NCBI RefSeq assembly: GCF_001571065.1
Contig: NZ_BCSW01000010.1
Coordinates: forward strand, 20,551 to 84,550
Source of the DNA: Dietzia cinnamea NBRC 102147
GTDB lineage: Bacteria; Actinomycetota; Actinomycetes; Mycobacteriales; Mycobacteriaceae
Direction: 5' to 3'
DNA length: 64,000 nt
The stretch's first letter is position 1; each line of letters begins with the position of its first letter. A program made the translations under genes and the position numbers. A model generated the notes under the pieces. That model had not been told where the DNA came from, did not search any database, and worked only from the letters and a program-made list of their open reading frames with translations. Positions 35,437 through 46,937 of this stretch are shown here, piece after piece.

Positions 35437-36792
35437 GTGAGATCACCGACCAGCCGCCGCAGGAGAACGCCCGGACTGTCCGCCGCCGCGGGTGCGCTCG
35501 CCCTGGGCGTCGCGATGGCGCTGGCCCCCGCCGTCTCGCCCGCCGCCCCGGAGGCCGCCGCGCAGGGCTCGTCCAACACGCCCGACCGCAGCGCGTTCTA
35601 CACGCCGCCGGCCGACCTGCCCGCCGAGCCGGGCACGGTCATCCGCACCGAGCCCATGACCATCACGCCCAGCTTCCCCGATCTGGCGAACGGCGGCGCA
35701 CTGCCCGCCGACGCGCAGCGGATCATGTACCGCTCCACCGGTGCGGCGGGCGGGCCGATCGCCGTCACCGGCACGTATCTCCAGCCCAAGGCCCCGTGGA
35801 CCGGGCCGGGCCCGCGGCCGCTCGCCGTGGTCACGCCCGGTACCCAGGGCCAGGGCGACCAGTGCGCGCCGTCCAAGTCCATGGAGGTCGGGCTCGGCGT
35901 GCAGACCGCACCGCTGTCGGCGGCCGCCGGCTACGCGGTGATCGACGCCCTGACGATGGTCCAAGAGGGCTTCGCCGTGGTCGTCACCGACTACGAGGGC
36001 CTCGGCACTCCCGGCCACCACCCGTACGTCAACCGCGACTCGCAGGGCCGCTCCGCGTTGGACGCCGCACGCGCCGCGCTGCGCCTCCCGGGCACGGATC
36101 TCGCTCCCGACTCCAAGACCGTGATCAGCGGCTACTCCCAGGGCGGTGGCGCCGCCGCGGCGGCCGGTGAGATGCAGCCGACCTACGCGCCGGACGTCAC
36201 CCTCGTGGGCATCGCCGCGGGCGCACCGCCGTCGGACATGATCGGCACGCTCGAGCGCGTTGACGGCGGCCTGCTCACGGGCGCCGTGGGCTACGCGATC
36301 AACGGGATCCTGCAAGTCCACCCCGAGCTGCGAGAGGCGTTCGACCGCCAGCTCAACGACGAGGGCCGTCGGATGCTCGAGGTGACCGCCGGGCAGTGCG
36401 TCGCCGAGACCGGCTTCGCCTACGGCCTGCGCCGGACCACCGAGTTCACCCGGGACGGCCGCTCCCTCGCCGACGCGGCCCGGTCCGAGCCGGAGATCAT
36501 GCGTGTCCTCGAGGGCTACAACCTGGGCGACGAGGCGCCGGCGGTCCCGTCGCTCGTGCTGATCGGGCGGAACGACGACGTGGTCCCGCACGACACCGCC
36601 GTCGACCTCGTCCGGGACTGGTGCGCACAGGGCACCACCGTCGAGCTGCGGACCGCCGAGGCGCCCGCCCTGGCCCCAGGCCTGGTGATCGACCACGCGA
36701 TCCCGATGCTGTCCGAGCGCGCGACCAACGCCCGCTACCTCATGGACCGGGTGCACGACCATCCCGCACCGAACTCCTGCGGGACCGTCTGA
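35437..36792 (+). CDS. Secreted lipase/esterase (LIP family)
   Basis: 451 residues. Basic N-region RSPTSRRRRTPG, hydrophobic core AAAGALALGVAMALAPAVS, then a mature protein with AVVTPGTQGQGDQCAPS, VVVTDYEGLGTPGHH, nucleophile SGYSQGGGA, LIGRNDDVVPH (Asp) and LVIDHAIPML (His). GTG at 35437 follows GGGGAGCACTT; upstream in-frame ATGs at 35344 and 35362 precede the TAGGGT promoter hexamer and are rejected. Exported triacylglycerol lipase-like hydrolase. Confidence 0.85.
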   Translation: MRSPTSRRRRTPGLSAAAGALALGVAMALAPAVSPAAPEAAAQGSSNTPDRSAFYTPPADLPAEPGTVIRTEPMTITPSFPDLANGGALPADAQRIMYRSTGAAGGPIAVTGTYLQPKAPWTGPGPRPLAVVTPGTQGQGDQCAPSKSMEVGLGVQTAPLSAAAGYAVIDALTMVQEGFAVVVTDYEGLGTPGHHPYVNRDSQGRSALDAARAALRLPGTDLAPDSKTVISGYSQGGGAAAAAGEMQPTYAPDVTLVGIAAGAPPSDMIGTLERVDGGLLTGAVGYAINGILQVHPELREAFDRQLNDEGRRMLEVTAGQCVAETGFAYGLRRTTEFTRDGRSLADAARSEPEIMRVLEGYNLGDEAPAVPSLVLIGRNDDVVPHDTAVDLVRDWCAQGTTVELRTAEAPALAPGLVIDHAIPMLSERATNARYLMDRVHDHPAPNSCGTV

Positions 36793-36814
36793 CCGACCGC
36801 GCGCCGCGGCGGTC

Positions 36815-37249
36815 TCAGGGCAGATTGTGGTGGTACGCCTGCTGCTGCGTCAGCCGCGAGATCCGCCAGCCGGCGTCCGCGCGGACGAACTCGAGGACGT
36901 ACCAGAGCCCGTAGAAGAACACCTGCTGGTCCTTCTCCTCCACGGGCCGCAGCGCCATGGGGTTGAAGCACATGCACCGGCCCGTCGCCGAGTCCCCGTC
37001 CAGACTCACCTCGAGGTTGGCCATGAGGTGCTGCGTGGCCGTGAAGACCGGCAGCATCTCGGCCAGCCACGCGCGGATCGCCGGGTAGGCGTCGTCGGGC
37101 CCACCGGAGGCCTCGTAGCTCACCCGCGCGTCCGGCGTGAAGACCCGGTCCAGGCCCTCGAAGTCGCGGGCGTCGATGCAGGTTGCGTACCTGGTCACGA
37201 GGTCCTGCAGGTCCCAGCGGTCGGATAACTCGACCAGTGTTCGGCTCAT
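36815..37249 (-). CDS. SnoaL/NTF2-like protein
   Basis: 144 residues. LQDLVTRYATCIDARDFEGL, VFTPDARVSYEASGGP, TATQHLMANLEVSLDGDSAT, GLWYVLEFVRADAGWRISRL are the SnoaL-like NTF2 fold used by isomerases, dehydratases and cyclases. TAGCGT ends 7 nt before ATG, leaderless. Divergent from a second NTF2-like gene with overlapping -10 hexamers. Confidence 0.82.
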   Translation of the reverse strand: MSRTLVELSDRWDLQDLVTRYATCIDARDFEGLDRVFTPDARVSYEASGGPDDAYPAIRAWLAEMLPVFTATQHLMANLEVSLDGDSATGRCMCFNPMALRPVEEKDQQVFFYGLWYVLEFVRADAGWRISRLTQQQAYHHNLP

Positions 37250-37256
37250 GATCCCT

Positions 37257-37266
37257 ACGCTAACGT
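37257..37266. promoter_or_regulatory. Overlapping divergent -10 hexamers
   Basis: TAGCGT on the minus strand (37262-37257) and TAACGT on the plus strand (37261-37266) share two bases. Both lie 6-7 nt from an ATG (37249 and 37273), so two leaderless transcripts start about 23 bp apart and their polymerases cannot bind at once. Confidence 0.65.
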
Positions 37267-37272
37267 GGCCGT

Positions 37273-37815
37273 ATGCAGTACGAGGAGGAAAGGCGCGCCC
37301 GCGAGGCTATCGAGCAGCTGAAGTACCGCTACTGGCGGGCATGCGACGCCAAGGACCCCGACGGCTTCCGCTCGTGCTTCGTGGCGACCGGCGGAGTACT
37401 CGACTTCGGCCCCCTCGGCCGGACCGACCCCGACACCATGGTCGGCATCTTCCGGCAGATCGCCCTGGCCACCGCCGCCGACGGCGGGCCCCGCATCCTC
37501 GACATGCACCACGGCTTCATGCCCTCCATCACCATCGAATCCGGCGGACCGAGCAGCCCGCCGAACCGCGCCACCGGCACGTGGACCCTGCAGTTCCGTC
37601 AGATCGACCGGGACAAGGGCACGGAGACCCTCTCCACCGGCGAGTACTCGGACGTTTACGTCCTGGAGGGTGACGGCGAGGACGAGCGCTGGGTCATGGC
37701 CGAGTGCCTGTTCACGCCCGGCTGGTCCATCACCCGCACCCTCGACGAGGCCACCGTGACCTACCCGGAGGTCAGCGTCGTCCCGGGTGCGGCCACCGAG
37801 GGAGCCGACTCGTGA
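37273..37815 (+). CDS. SnoaL/NTF2-like protein
   Basis: 180 residues. EAIEQLKYRYWRACDAKDPD, SCFVATGGVLDFGPLGRTDP, LDMHHGFMPSITIESGGPSS, ATGTWTLQFRQIDRDKGTET. NTF2-like fold; function unknown. First gene of an operon with an SDR (GTGA overlap at 37812) and a membrane protein. Leaderless start. Confidence 0.8.
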   Translation: MQYEEERRAREAIEQLKYRYWRACDAKDPDGFRSCFVATGGVLDFGPLGRTDPDTMVGIFRQIALATAADGGPRILDMHHGFMPSITIESGGPSSPPNRATGTWTLQFRQIDRDKGTETLSTGEYSDVYVLEGDGEDERWVMAECLFTPGWSITRTLDEATVTYPEVSVVPGAATEGADS

Positions 37816-38711
37816 GCGCCCGGGTCGCACTGGTGACAGGTGGCAGCCGTGGGGTCGGCCGCGGGGTGGCCACCGCGCTCGCCGACGCGGGGTGGGATGT
37901 CTACGTCACCGGACGGTCCGCCGAGCGACTGCAGAGCACGGTCGACGCAGCCGACGGCGCCCCGGGCCGGATCCGTCCACTCGAGTGCGAGCACTCCCGG
38001 GACGAGGAGATCCTCGCCGTCGTCGCCCGGATCGCCGACGAGACCGGCCGCCTGGACCTCCTGGTCAACAACGTGTGGACCAACCCCAAGGGCTTCATGG
38101 GGTTCAACGGCCGGTTCTGGGAGCGGCCCGCCACCGACTGGGACGCGCTCATGGGTGTCGGCCTGCGCGCGCACTACGTCGCGAGCTGCGAGGCCGCCAA
38201 GGTCATGGTGCCGCAGGGGTCGGGGCTGATGGTCAACATCTCGTCGTTCGGCTCGCGCGCGCCGTTCCACACCGTCCTGTACGGCATGAGCAAGACCGCC
38301 CTGGACAAGATGGCCTCCGACATGGCGCACGAGCTCGCTGGCACCGGTGTGTCGACCCTGTCCCTGTGGCTGGGCCTCATCCGCACCGAGGTGCTGCTGT
38401 CCACCGGCATGGAGGACTTCAACGGCTTCCCGCTGGCCCGCGCGGAGGACCCCGCGTTCGTCGGTCGCGTCATCGCCGCCCTCGCCGACGACCCGGACCT
38501 CGGACGGATGAGCGGCTCGACCGTCATCACGGCCGAGTACGGTCGCGAGAAGGGCATCCGGAACGACGACGGCGAGGTTCCGCTGTCGCACCGGGGTGCC
38601 TTCGGCGGGGGCCCGCTCTTCCCGCCTGTCACGGACGAGCAGTTGGGGATCGAGACAGTGGACGAGGTGGCCGCGGCGGGCGGACACAACGGATTCACCA
38701 AGGAGGGTTGA
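37812..38711 (+). CDS. Short-chain dehydrogenase/reductase
   Basis: 299 residues. LVTGGSRGVGRGVATALA, LLVNNVWTNPKGFMGFNGRF (NNAG replaced by NNVW), NISSFGSRAPFHTVLYGMSK (Ser, Tyr, Lys), LSLWLGLIRTEVL. The NNVW motif and extended C-terminus are of the DHRS1-like SDR group. GTG at 37812 overlaps the preceding stop. Substrate unknown. Confidence 0.85.
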   Translation: MSARVALVTGGSRGVGRGVATALADAGWDVYVTGRSAERLQSTVDAADGAPGRIRPLECEHSRDEEILAVVARIADETGRLDLLVNNVWTNPKGFMGFNGRFWERPATDWDALMGVGLRAHYVASCEAAKVMVPQGSGLMVNISSFGSRAPFHTVLYGMSKTALDKMASDMAHELAGTGVSTLSLWLGLIRTEVLLSTGMEDFNGFPLARAEDPAFVGRVIAALADDPDLGRMSGSTVITAEYGREKGIRNDDGEVPLSHRGAFGGGPLFPPVTDEQLGIETVDEVAAAGGHNGFTKEG

Positions 38712-39101
38712 ATGACATCCCCCGAGTTCGGGGAGCTCGACGACCCGCTCGAGCGACTGGAGCGGAACGAGCGTCAGGGCAACCAGGCGTTCCGGTTCGT
38801 GCTGCTGTCGGTACTGGCGATCGTGGCGCTGGTCGTCGCGATCGTGCTGATACGCGGCGGCGTCGGGGACGAGTGCGCTGACGAGGGTGCCCTGTGCCTG
38901 ACCTCCGACCGCGTCGAGGTGGTCATCATCCCGCTGCTGCTCTCGATCGCGCTGGCCATCACGTCCGCAGTGAAGACGTACCGGCGGTGGCAGGCGCGGA
39001 TTCGCTGGCGGCCGTGGCTGTACGCGACCTACGCGATGTGGATGGTCACCACCGCGTACCTGCTCATCTCGTCCTCGGCGGTGTTCGTCCAGCGGGGCTG
39101 A
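38712..39101 (+). CDS. Three-helix membrane protein, unknown
   Basis: 129 residues. Hydrophilic Glu/Arg-rich start, then membrane segments near 28-49, 69-86 and 104-122. A loop with two Cys (DECADEGALCLTS) faces one side. No family recognised. ATG follows AGGAGGGTTGA directly after the SDR stop, so it is in that operon. Confidence 0.7.
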   Translation: MTSPEFGELDDPLERLERNERQGNQAFRFVLLSVLAIVALVVAIVLIRGGVGDECADEGALCLTSDRVEVVIIPLLLSIALAITSAVKTYRRWQARIRWRPWLYATYAMWMVTTAYLLISSSAVFVQRG

Positions 39102-39147
39102 GGGCGGCACCGAAAACACGCGATTCGTCTGGTAGTAATCTCAGTAG

Positions 39148-40137
39148 ATGAGTGTCCGAAAGCCCAGCCAATTGAGCGATTCACTTCGGGACCGAATTGA
39201 TGTAAGCGACTGGAGCATTTCCGCACGGGAGACCCTCGGCAGCGATGCTGGGGAATGGCTCGTGGATCCCTCGGGCAGACGGTGGCTGCACAAGAGGGTT
39301 CGTACGCACGCTACCCATGTAGACGGCGAAGACTGGGCAGAGGTCGCGACCACAGCTGTCGCGGATCGGCTTACGGTTCCCGCAGCCCGCACACGACTTA
39401 GCTCCCGCAGGGGCGTCAACGGGTCAATTTCATTGCAGGTCAACAACCCAGAAACTCACGACTTTATCGAGGGGACTCTTTTGCTCCTCGATGTTCTCAA
39501 CATAGACGTACAGAAATCACGCAAGTCGGGCGGCTCGACGTTCGTTCGAACCGGGCACTCACTCGAGAACATCAAAGCAGCCTTGAACGGTGTTCGGCCG
39601 CCCAGCACCTTCGTAGGCCCAGCTGACTTCTCGGCCTTCGACGTGTTTGCCGGGTACATATGCCTCGACGCACTGGTCGCCAACAGAGACCGGCACGAGC
39701 AAAACTGGGCGGTCCTCGAGCCGCGCTTGACTGGAGGAGACTTAGAACTTGCGCCGTCTTTCGACCACGGAAGCGCTTTGGGCTACAACCTAACGTCCGA
39801 GCAGCGCCAGCGTCTCCTTGCTGACACTGACCGCCTGATGCGATGGGTGGAGAGGGGCACAGCGTACCGCCTAGAGCACCGGAAACCGCCTGGACCTCTC
39901 ACCCTCTTAGAGGCAGCAGTCACGGCGTTGAGACTAGCGACCCCGGCTGCCAGAACCCACTGGTCAGAAGCCGTGGCTAGCTTCGACGTCGCCGATTTCT
40001 CGCAGCAGCTTCCTCCCGCGATACCCCAGGCTGACGGGGCTGCCTGCCCGCAAGTGTCAGACCTCGTACCTACCATGATCACCAGACTGCTAGAGATCAA
40101 CCAGAGGAGGTTCTGCGATGCCATCGCCAACCTGTGA
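39148..40137 (+). CDS. HipA-like kinase
   Basis: 329 residues. Candidate nucleotide Lys in RRWLHKRVR (Lys49), catalytic loop ALVANRDRHEQNW (Asn179-Asn186) and metal loop LAPSFDHGSALG (204-212) are the HipA/CtkA-type kinase motifs, all intact. The HipA N-terminal subdomain is missing. G+C of this block is about 55% in sampled lines against 73% elsewhere, so it was acquired. TAATCT ends 6 nt before ATG (leaderless). The next gene overlaps its end by 20 bp. HipA kinases phosphorylate translation proteins; the target here is unknown. Confidence 0.75.
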   Translation: MSVRKPSQLSDSLRDRIDVSDWSISARETLGSDAGEWLVDPSGRRWLHKRVRTHATHVDGEDWAEVATTAVADRLTVPAARTRLSSRRGVNGSISLQVNNPETHDFIEGTLLLLDVLNIDVQKSRKSGGSTFVRTGHSLENIKAALNGVRPPSTFVGPADFSAFDVFAGYICLDALVANRDRHEQNWAVLEPRLTGGDLELAPSFDHGSALGYNLTSEQRQRLLADTDRLMRWVERGTAYRLEHRKPPGPLTLLEAAVTALRLATPAARTHWSEAVASFDVADFSQQLPPAIPQADGAACPQVSDLVPTMITRLLEINQRRFCDAIANL

Positions 40138-40960
40138 GCGCACTGTCGTCCGCGGAAACAAGGTTACTGGTCGGGACCTCCTCGTACTCTGGCAGCACCC
40201 AGTGACGCGCGCAATCAAAGTCGTTGGACGCCTCCAATTCGATGGACGGACGTACACCTTTGGATATACCAACAGCGCCGAGGAGTCATTCGATAACGGA
40301 TTCCGCGGCCTGCCAGGGCTCCGCGCACGGGGCCGGATTTATAGGTCCGAGAGTCTTTTCAAGGTGTTCTCGCAGCGGACTCTTGATCCTGCGCGATCGG
40401 ACTTTACTCGCCACTTGGAACAGCTCGGTCTCGACGAGGCTTCGACACCGCTTGAGCAAATCGTGCACTCAGGTGGGAGAAGAGCCGCCGACACGATTCA
40501 ACTCCTCGAGGTTCCGCGAGCATTGAACGGCGCAATTGAGTCAACGTTCTTGGCGCACGGAGTTCGTCACATCCCCACGCGCCCTCTCAATTTTGAAGAT
40601 GGCTCGCGCAGTGTCTCTGGCATAGAGCACGAGAGAGCGCTTAGGAACATTCAAGGAGGGGATAGACTCGGTCATCGCATTGAGTCGGGAAACAAGAGCA
40701 ATCCTCAGGCGACCATCTTGACTTCATCCGATGATGTACCGCTCGGATATGTCCCCGATGTGCTCGTAAGAGGTGTTCGATCAGTAATCGACCGGGGCGA
40801 GAGCATTGAGTTCCGCGCTCTCAGAGTAAACGGACCAGACGCACCGCCCCACCTTAGACTCCTTGTGCGCATGATTGCCCATTCCGACCAACGCGACGTG
40901 TTCGATGAGGCGGATTGGAACTTCGCCGCTGGTAGTAGCGAGGATTCCGATGAGCGATAG
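40118..40960 (+). CDS. HipA-N-like/HIRAN-domain protein
   Basis: 280 residues. The N-terminal 100 (LLVLWQHPVTRAIKVVGRLQ, YRSESLFKVFSQRTL) resembles the N-subdomain seen beside HipA kinases. The C-terminal part (FLAHGVRHIP, ALRNIQGGDRLGHRIESGNK, VPLGYVPDVLVRGV) follows the HIRAN pattern of DNA-end or single-strand-DNA recognition domains. ATG at 40118 follows AGAGGAGGTTCTGCG, inside the kinase gene. Low G+C as its neighbours. Probably the partner of the kinase. Confidence 0.65.
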   Translation: MPSPTCERTVVRGNKVTGRDLLVLWQHPVTRAIKVVGRLQFDGRTYTFGYTNSAEESFDNGFRGLPGLRARGRIYRSESLFKVFSQRTLDPARSDFTRHLEQLGLDEASTPLEQIVHSGGRRAADTIQLLEVPRALNGAIESTFLAHGVRHIPTRPLNFEDGSRSVSGIEHERALRNIQGGDRLGHRIESGNKSNPQATILTSSDDVPLGYVPDVLVRGVRSVIDRGESIEFRALRVNGPDAPPHLRLLVRMIAHSDQRDVFDEADWNFAAGSSEDSDER

Positions 40961-41582
40961 TCACACGCACCAAATACTCGAAGGCGATATAGACGCACCG
41001 ACCTTCGAGGCATATATATCCGCTGGGCGCATCGCGGTCGACACAGAGACGAGCGGACTCTCGTGGGCTGCCGACCGACTGAATCTCATACAACTGTCGG
41101 CACAGTCAGTCGGCGGCTCGCTTGTCCGACTTTCTGCCGGCGCAGCGCCCCTACTAAAGGACCTGCTCGAATCTCGAGATGTAGTCAAAATTTTCCACTT
41201 CGCGCCTTTCGATCTTCGATTTATAACCCAACTAGGAGTGGCGCAAGCCCAAAACATCCGGTGCACCAAGACGGCCTCTAAGCTGTTAGACCCGCAATTA
41301 GATCCAAAGCAACATAGCCTGAGAGCGTTGCTTCTCAGGAAGCTTGGGGTCGAAATCACAAAAGGCGAGGCCCGAACGAGTGACTGGTCGGCTAGGTCAC
41401 TCAGCGATTCGCAGATTCGATACGCTCTGGACGACGTAGCGCACTTAGAGCGCCTCCACTCGAAGTTGGAGAAAGAGCTGGAAGAGCGTTCGCTGATCGA
41501 GCTCTACCGTCAGATCTGCGATTACATCCCCATAGACGCGCTGCTTGAGACGTCGGGTGTACCGAATCCCCTTAGCTACTGA
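40950..41582 (+). CDS. RNase D-like 3'-5' exonuclease (DEDDy)
   Basis: 210 residues. ExoI IAVDTETSGLSW (Asp31, Glu33), ExoII VVKIFHFAPFDLRFI (Asp88), ExoIII YALDDVAHL (Tyr158, Asp162): a complete DEDDy set as in RNase D. The HRDC domains of RNase D are absent. ATG at 40950 overlaps the HIRAN gene by 11 bp, after GCGAGGATTCC. Third gene of the low-G+C operon. It could act on tRNA, other RNA or DNA. Confidence 0.8.
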   Translation: MSDSHTHQILEGDIDAPTFEAYISAGRIAVDTETSGLSWAADRLNLIQLSAQSVGGSLVRLSAGAAPLLKDLLESRDVVKIFHFAPFDLRFITQLGVAQAQNIRCTKTASKLLDPQLDPKQHSLRALLLRKLGVEITKGEARTSDWSARSLSDSQIRYALDDVAHLERLHSKLEKELEERSLIELYRQICDYIPIDALLETSGVPNPLSY

Positions 41583-41609
41583 GTGTCAGCCTAACTTCAC
41601 AGTCGCCAG

Positions 41610-42707
41610 CTAGTGGTCCGCATTTGAAGTCTTCTTACGGTTGGCTTTCTTGAGGACTTCGTCGGCGGTTTTCGTCCAGACGAAGGGGTGGGATCGGTGG
41701 TTCCAGCCGTCGATGAAGGCGCGGATCTTCGCGTTGAGGTCCTTGACGGATGTAAAGATCCCACGGCGGATGGCCTGGCGTTCGACGATGCCGAACCACA
41801 CCTCGACCAGGTTCATCCACGACGCGTGGGTGGGTGTGAAGTGGACCTTGAACCGGGGATTTTCGGCCAGCCAGGCCTTGACGTTTGCGTGCTTGTGGGC
41901 GGCGTAGTTGTCCATCACCAGGTGCAGCTCAACTGGCTGACCGTCGGCATCGACGACATGACGGTACGCCCGCTCGATCTGCTTCAAAAACGCCAGGAAC
42001 TCCTGGTTCCGGTGACGCGGTTTGAGTGCGGCGGTGACCTGACCGGTGGCGATGTCCAGCGCCGCGAACAGGGTGCTGGTGCCGTGCCGGACGTAGTCGT
42101 GGCTGCGCCGCTCGATCAGGCCGGGCTGCATCGGCAAGATCGGCTGAGTACGATCCAGTGCCTGGATCTGGGACTTCTCATCCACGCACAACACGATCGC
42201 GTTCTCCGGCGGCGCCAGGTACAGGCCGCAGATGTCGGTGACTTTGCCGACCAGCTCAGGATCGGTGGAGAACCGGAACGACTCCGAGCGCCACGGCTTG
42301 ATCCCGTAGGCACGCCACGCCGTGACCACCGTCGAGGCCGAGACCTTCAACCGGGACGCCAGCAGCCGCGACGACCAGTGGGTCACGCCCAGAGACTTCG
42401 GCGGCGGCATCAAGGTCGCCGTCACGATCTCCGCGTGATCGATCGTGCGCGGCCGACCAGAACGCTTCTCATCAGCCAGGCCCCCGATGCCCTTGTCCTC
42501 GTACCTGGACCGCCAGAGGTTCACCTTCGGCCGCGACGCCCCGGCCAACTCGGCGATCTCCGCATTACGCCGGCCCTCCGAAGCCAGCAGCACGATGCGA
42601 GCTCGCTGCACCATGCCTGCCGACATCGACTGCGAGCGCGTCATTCTCTCAAGCTTCTCGCGATCGCCGGGACGCAACATCAATGCCGGGGCAGGTCGAT
42701 TCGCCAT
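41610..42707 (-). CDS. IS630-family transposase
   Basis: 365 residues. HTH region (SMSAGMVQRARIVLLASEGR, IAELAGASRPKVNLWRSRY), DDE catalytic core with VLCVDEKSQIQALDRTQ (first Asp), LVMDNYAAHKHANVKAW (second Asp) and SWMNLVEVWFGIVERQ (Glu). Full length, no frameshift, so possibly active. The stop codon TAG uses the target TA and one flanking base. A GTG at 42722 is an alternative start. Confidence 0.9.
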   Translation of the reverse strand: MANRPAPALMLRPGDREKLERMTRSQSMSAGMVQRARIVLLASEGRRNAEIAELAGASRPKVNLWRSRYEDKGIGGLADEKRSGRPRTIDHAEIVTATLMPPPKSLGVTHWSSRLLASRLKVSASTVVTAWRAYGIKPWRSESFRFSTDPELVGKVTDICGLYLAPPENAIVLCVDEKSQIQALDRTQPILPMQPGLIERRSHDYVRHGTSTLFAALDIATGQVTAALKPRHRNQEFLAFLKQIERAYRHVVDADGQPVELHLVMDNYAAHKHANVKAWLAENPRFKVHFTPTHASWMNLVEVWFGIVERQAIRRGIFTSVKDLNAKIRAFIDGWNHRSHPFVWTKTADEVLKKANRKKTSNADH

Positions 42708-42758
42708 GCCCCATGATTTCACAAACCCAACTGTAAAACTACTTCACACGCACGACAC
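41613..42758. mobile_element. IS630-family insertion sequence, intact
   Basis: 1146 bp flanked by TA target duplications (41611-41612 and 42759-42760). Left end GTGGTCCGCATTTGAAGTC and the complement of the right end GTGTCGTGCGTGTGAAGTA are imperfect inverted repeats, similar for about 35 bp. Fusing the flanks restores CCAGCTAGCCGCTGG. The element lies between the exonuclease gene and leuS. Confidence 0.85.
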
Positions 42759-42807
42759 TAGCCGCTGGAGAGCGTCCCATCGGTCACCGCCGACTTCGCA
42801 TTCGAGG

Positions 42808-45900
<3,093 letters not shown>

Positions 45901-46090
45901 GTCGTCTGCTCTCCCTGGTCTCGCCGGTGCCCGCACGCAGGCCGTGTCCAGCCTAAACCCTGGCCGGGGCGGGGCCGCGTCAGCGTCGGACCCGCGCGGC
46001 CGGACGCGTGGCGGCGTCCGGCCGCGTGCCGGGTGGCGTGGATCAGGTGGTGGCCGCCCCGGATCGGGTCGGGTGCCGCGCCGGATCAGG

Positions 46091-46381
46091 TCAGGCGCGG
46101 TCCGCGCGCCCACGGGCGAGGACCGCGTCGACGCTGTAGCGGCCGGGGCCGACCAGCACGAAGACGGCGGCGGCGAGTCCGACCACGGCGATGAGCTCCC
46201 GGCCGTTGTCGGAGACGTGGACGCCGGAGCCGAGGTGGACGGTGAAGAACGCGCCGATCATGACGACGACGACGAGGACGGCGACCAGGGGGGTGAGCAG
46301 TCCCAGGATGAGCAGGATGCCTCCCACGAGCTCGATCACGCCGACGACGGCGGTGGCGGCCGTGGCCCCGGGGGCGCCGAC
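46091..46381 (-). pseudogene. DoxX-family protein, N-terminus lost
   Basis: What remains reads GAPGATAATAVVGVIELVGG and ILLILGLLTP, then two more hydrophobic stretches. A normal DoxX has about 50 further N-terminal residues including the first membrane helix; here a TGA at 46384-46382 and the promoter of the divergent MarR gene replace them. A GTG at 46339 could still make an 82-residue fragment. Confidence 0.7.
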
Positions 46382-46421
46382 TCATTACGTGTCGTGTCAA
46401 CTATGCCGCTATAGTGGGGCT

Positions 46422-46937
46422 ATGGCAGATCAGGCTCGGAATCACCAGGTGCGATGGCTGGACAACGAGGAGAAGGCCCTGTGGCGGGACTACCTCGCCG
46501 TCCAGGGCCGCCTCCACCTGGAGATCCAGCGAGACCTCAAGGCCTCGTCCGACCTGACCGAACCCGAGTTCGAAGTGCTCGTCTACCTGAGCGAGGCGGA
46601 CGGCCCGCAGCGCATGACCGCCCTCGCCGACGTCCTCATGTGGGAGCGCAGCCGCCTCTCCCACCAGGTGAGCCGGATGATCAAGCGCGGCCTCGTGCAG
46701 CGGACCACCTGCCCCGAGGACGGCCGGGGCGCGTTCGTCTCCGCTACCGGCGAGGGGATGCGGGCCATCGAGCAGGCCGCCCCGGACCACGTCGCCACCG
46801 TGCGTCGGGAATTCCTCGACCGCCTCGGCGAAGACGACAAGCGGGAGCTCGCCCGGCTGCTCGCCAAGGTGCGGGGCGCCGACGGGGCTGAGGCGACTCG
46901 GCGATCCGCCGGCGCGGGCGTACCCTCAGGGGCGTGA
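46422..46937 (+). CDS. MarR-family regulator
   Basis: 171 residues. WLDNEEKALWRDYLAVQGRL, LTEPEFEVLVYLSEADGPQR, MTALADVLMWERSRLSHQVSR (recognition helix), KRGLVQRTTCPEDGRGAFVS (wing with Cys). TATAGT (46410-46415) ends 6 nt before ATG, leaderless. The stop overlaps the GTG of the SdpI-like gene. The Cys in the wing could sense redox. Confidence 0.88.
   Translation: MADQARNHQVRWLDNEEKALWRDYLAVQGRLHLEIQRDLKASSDLTEPEFEVLVYLSEADGPQRMTALADVLMWERSRLSHQVSRMIKRGLVQRTTCPEDGRGAFVSATGEGMRAIEQAAPDHVATVRREFLDRLGEDDKRELARLLAKVRGADGAEATRRSAGAGVPSGA

Noticed and set aside
39148..41582. Classical hipBA toxin-antitoxin pair
   Set aside because: No HipB-like HTH protein is present next to the kinase; the partner is a HIRAN-type protein and the third gene is a nuclease.
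46091..46339. Intact 82-residue DoxX protein from the GTG at 46339
   Set aside because: The frame continues upstream with clear DoxX sequence up to a stop, so the gene is cut rather than naturally short.
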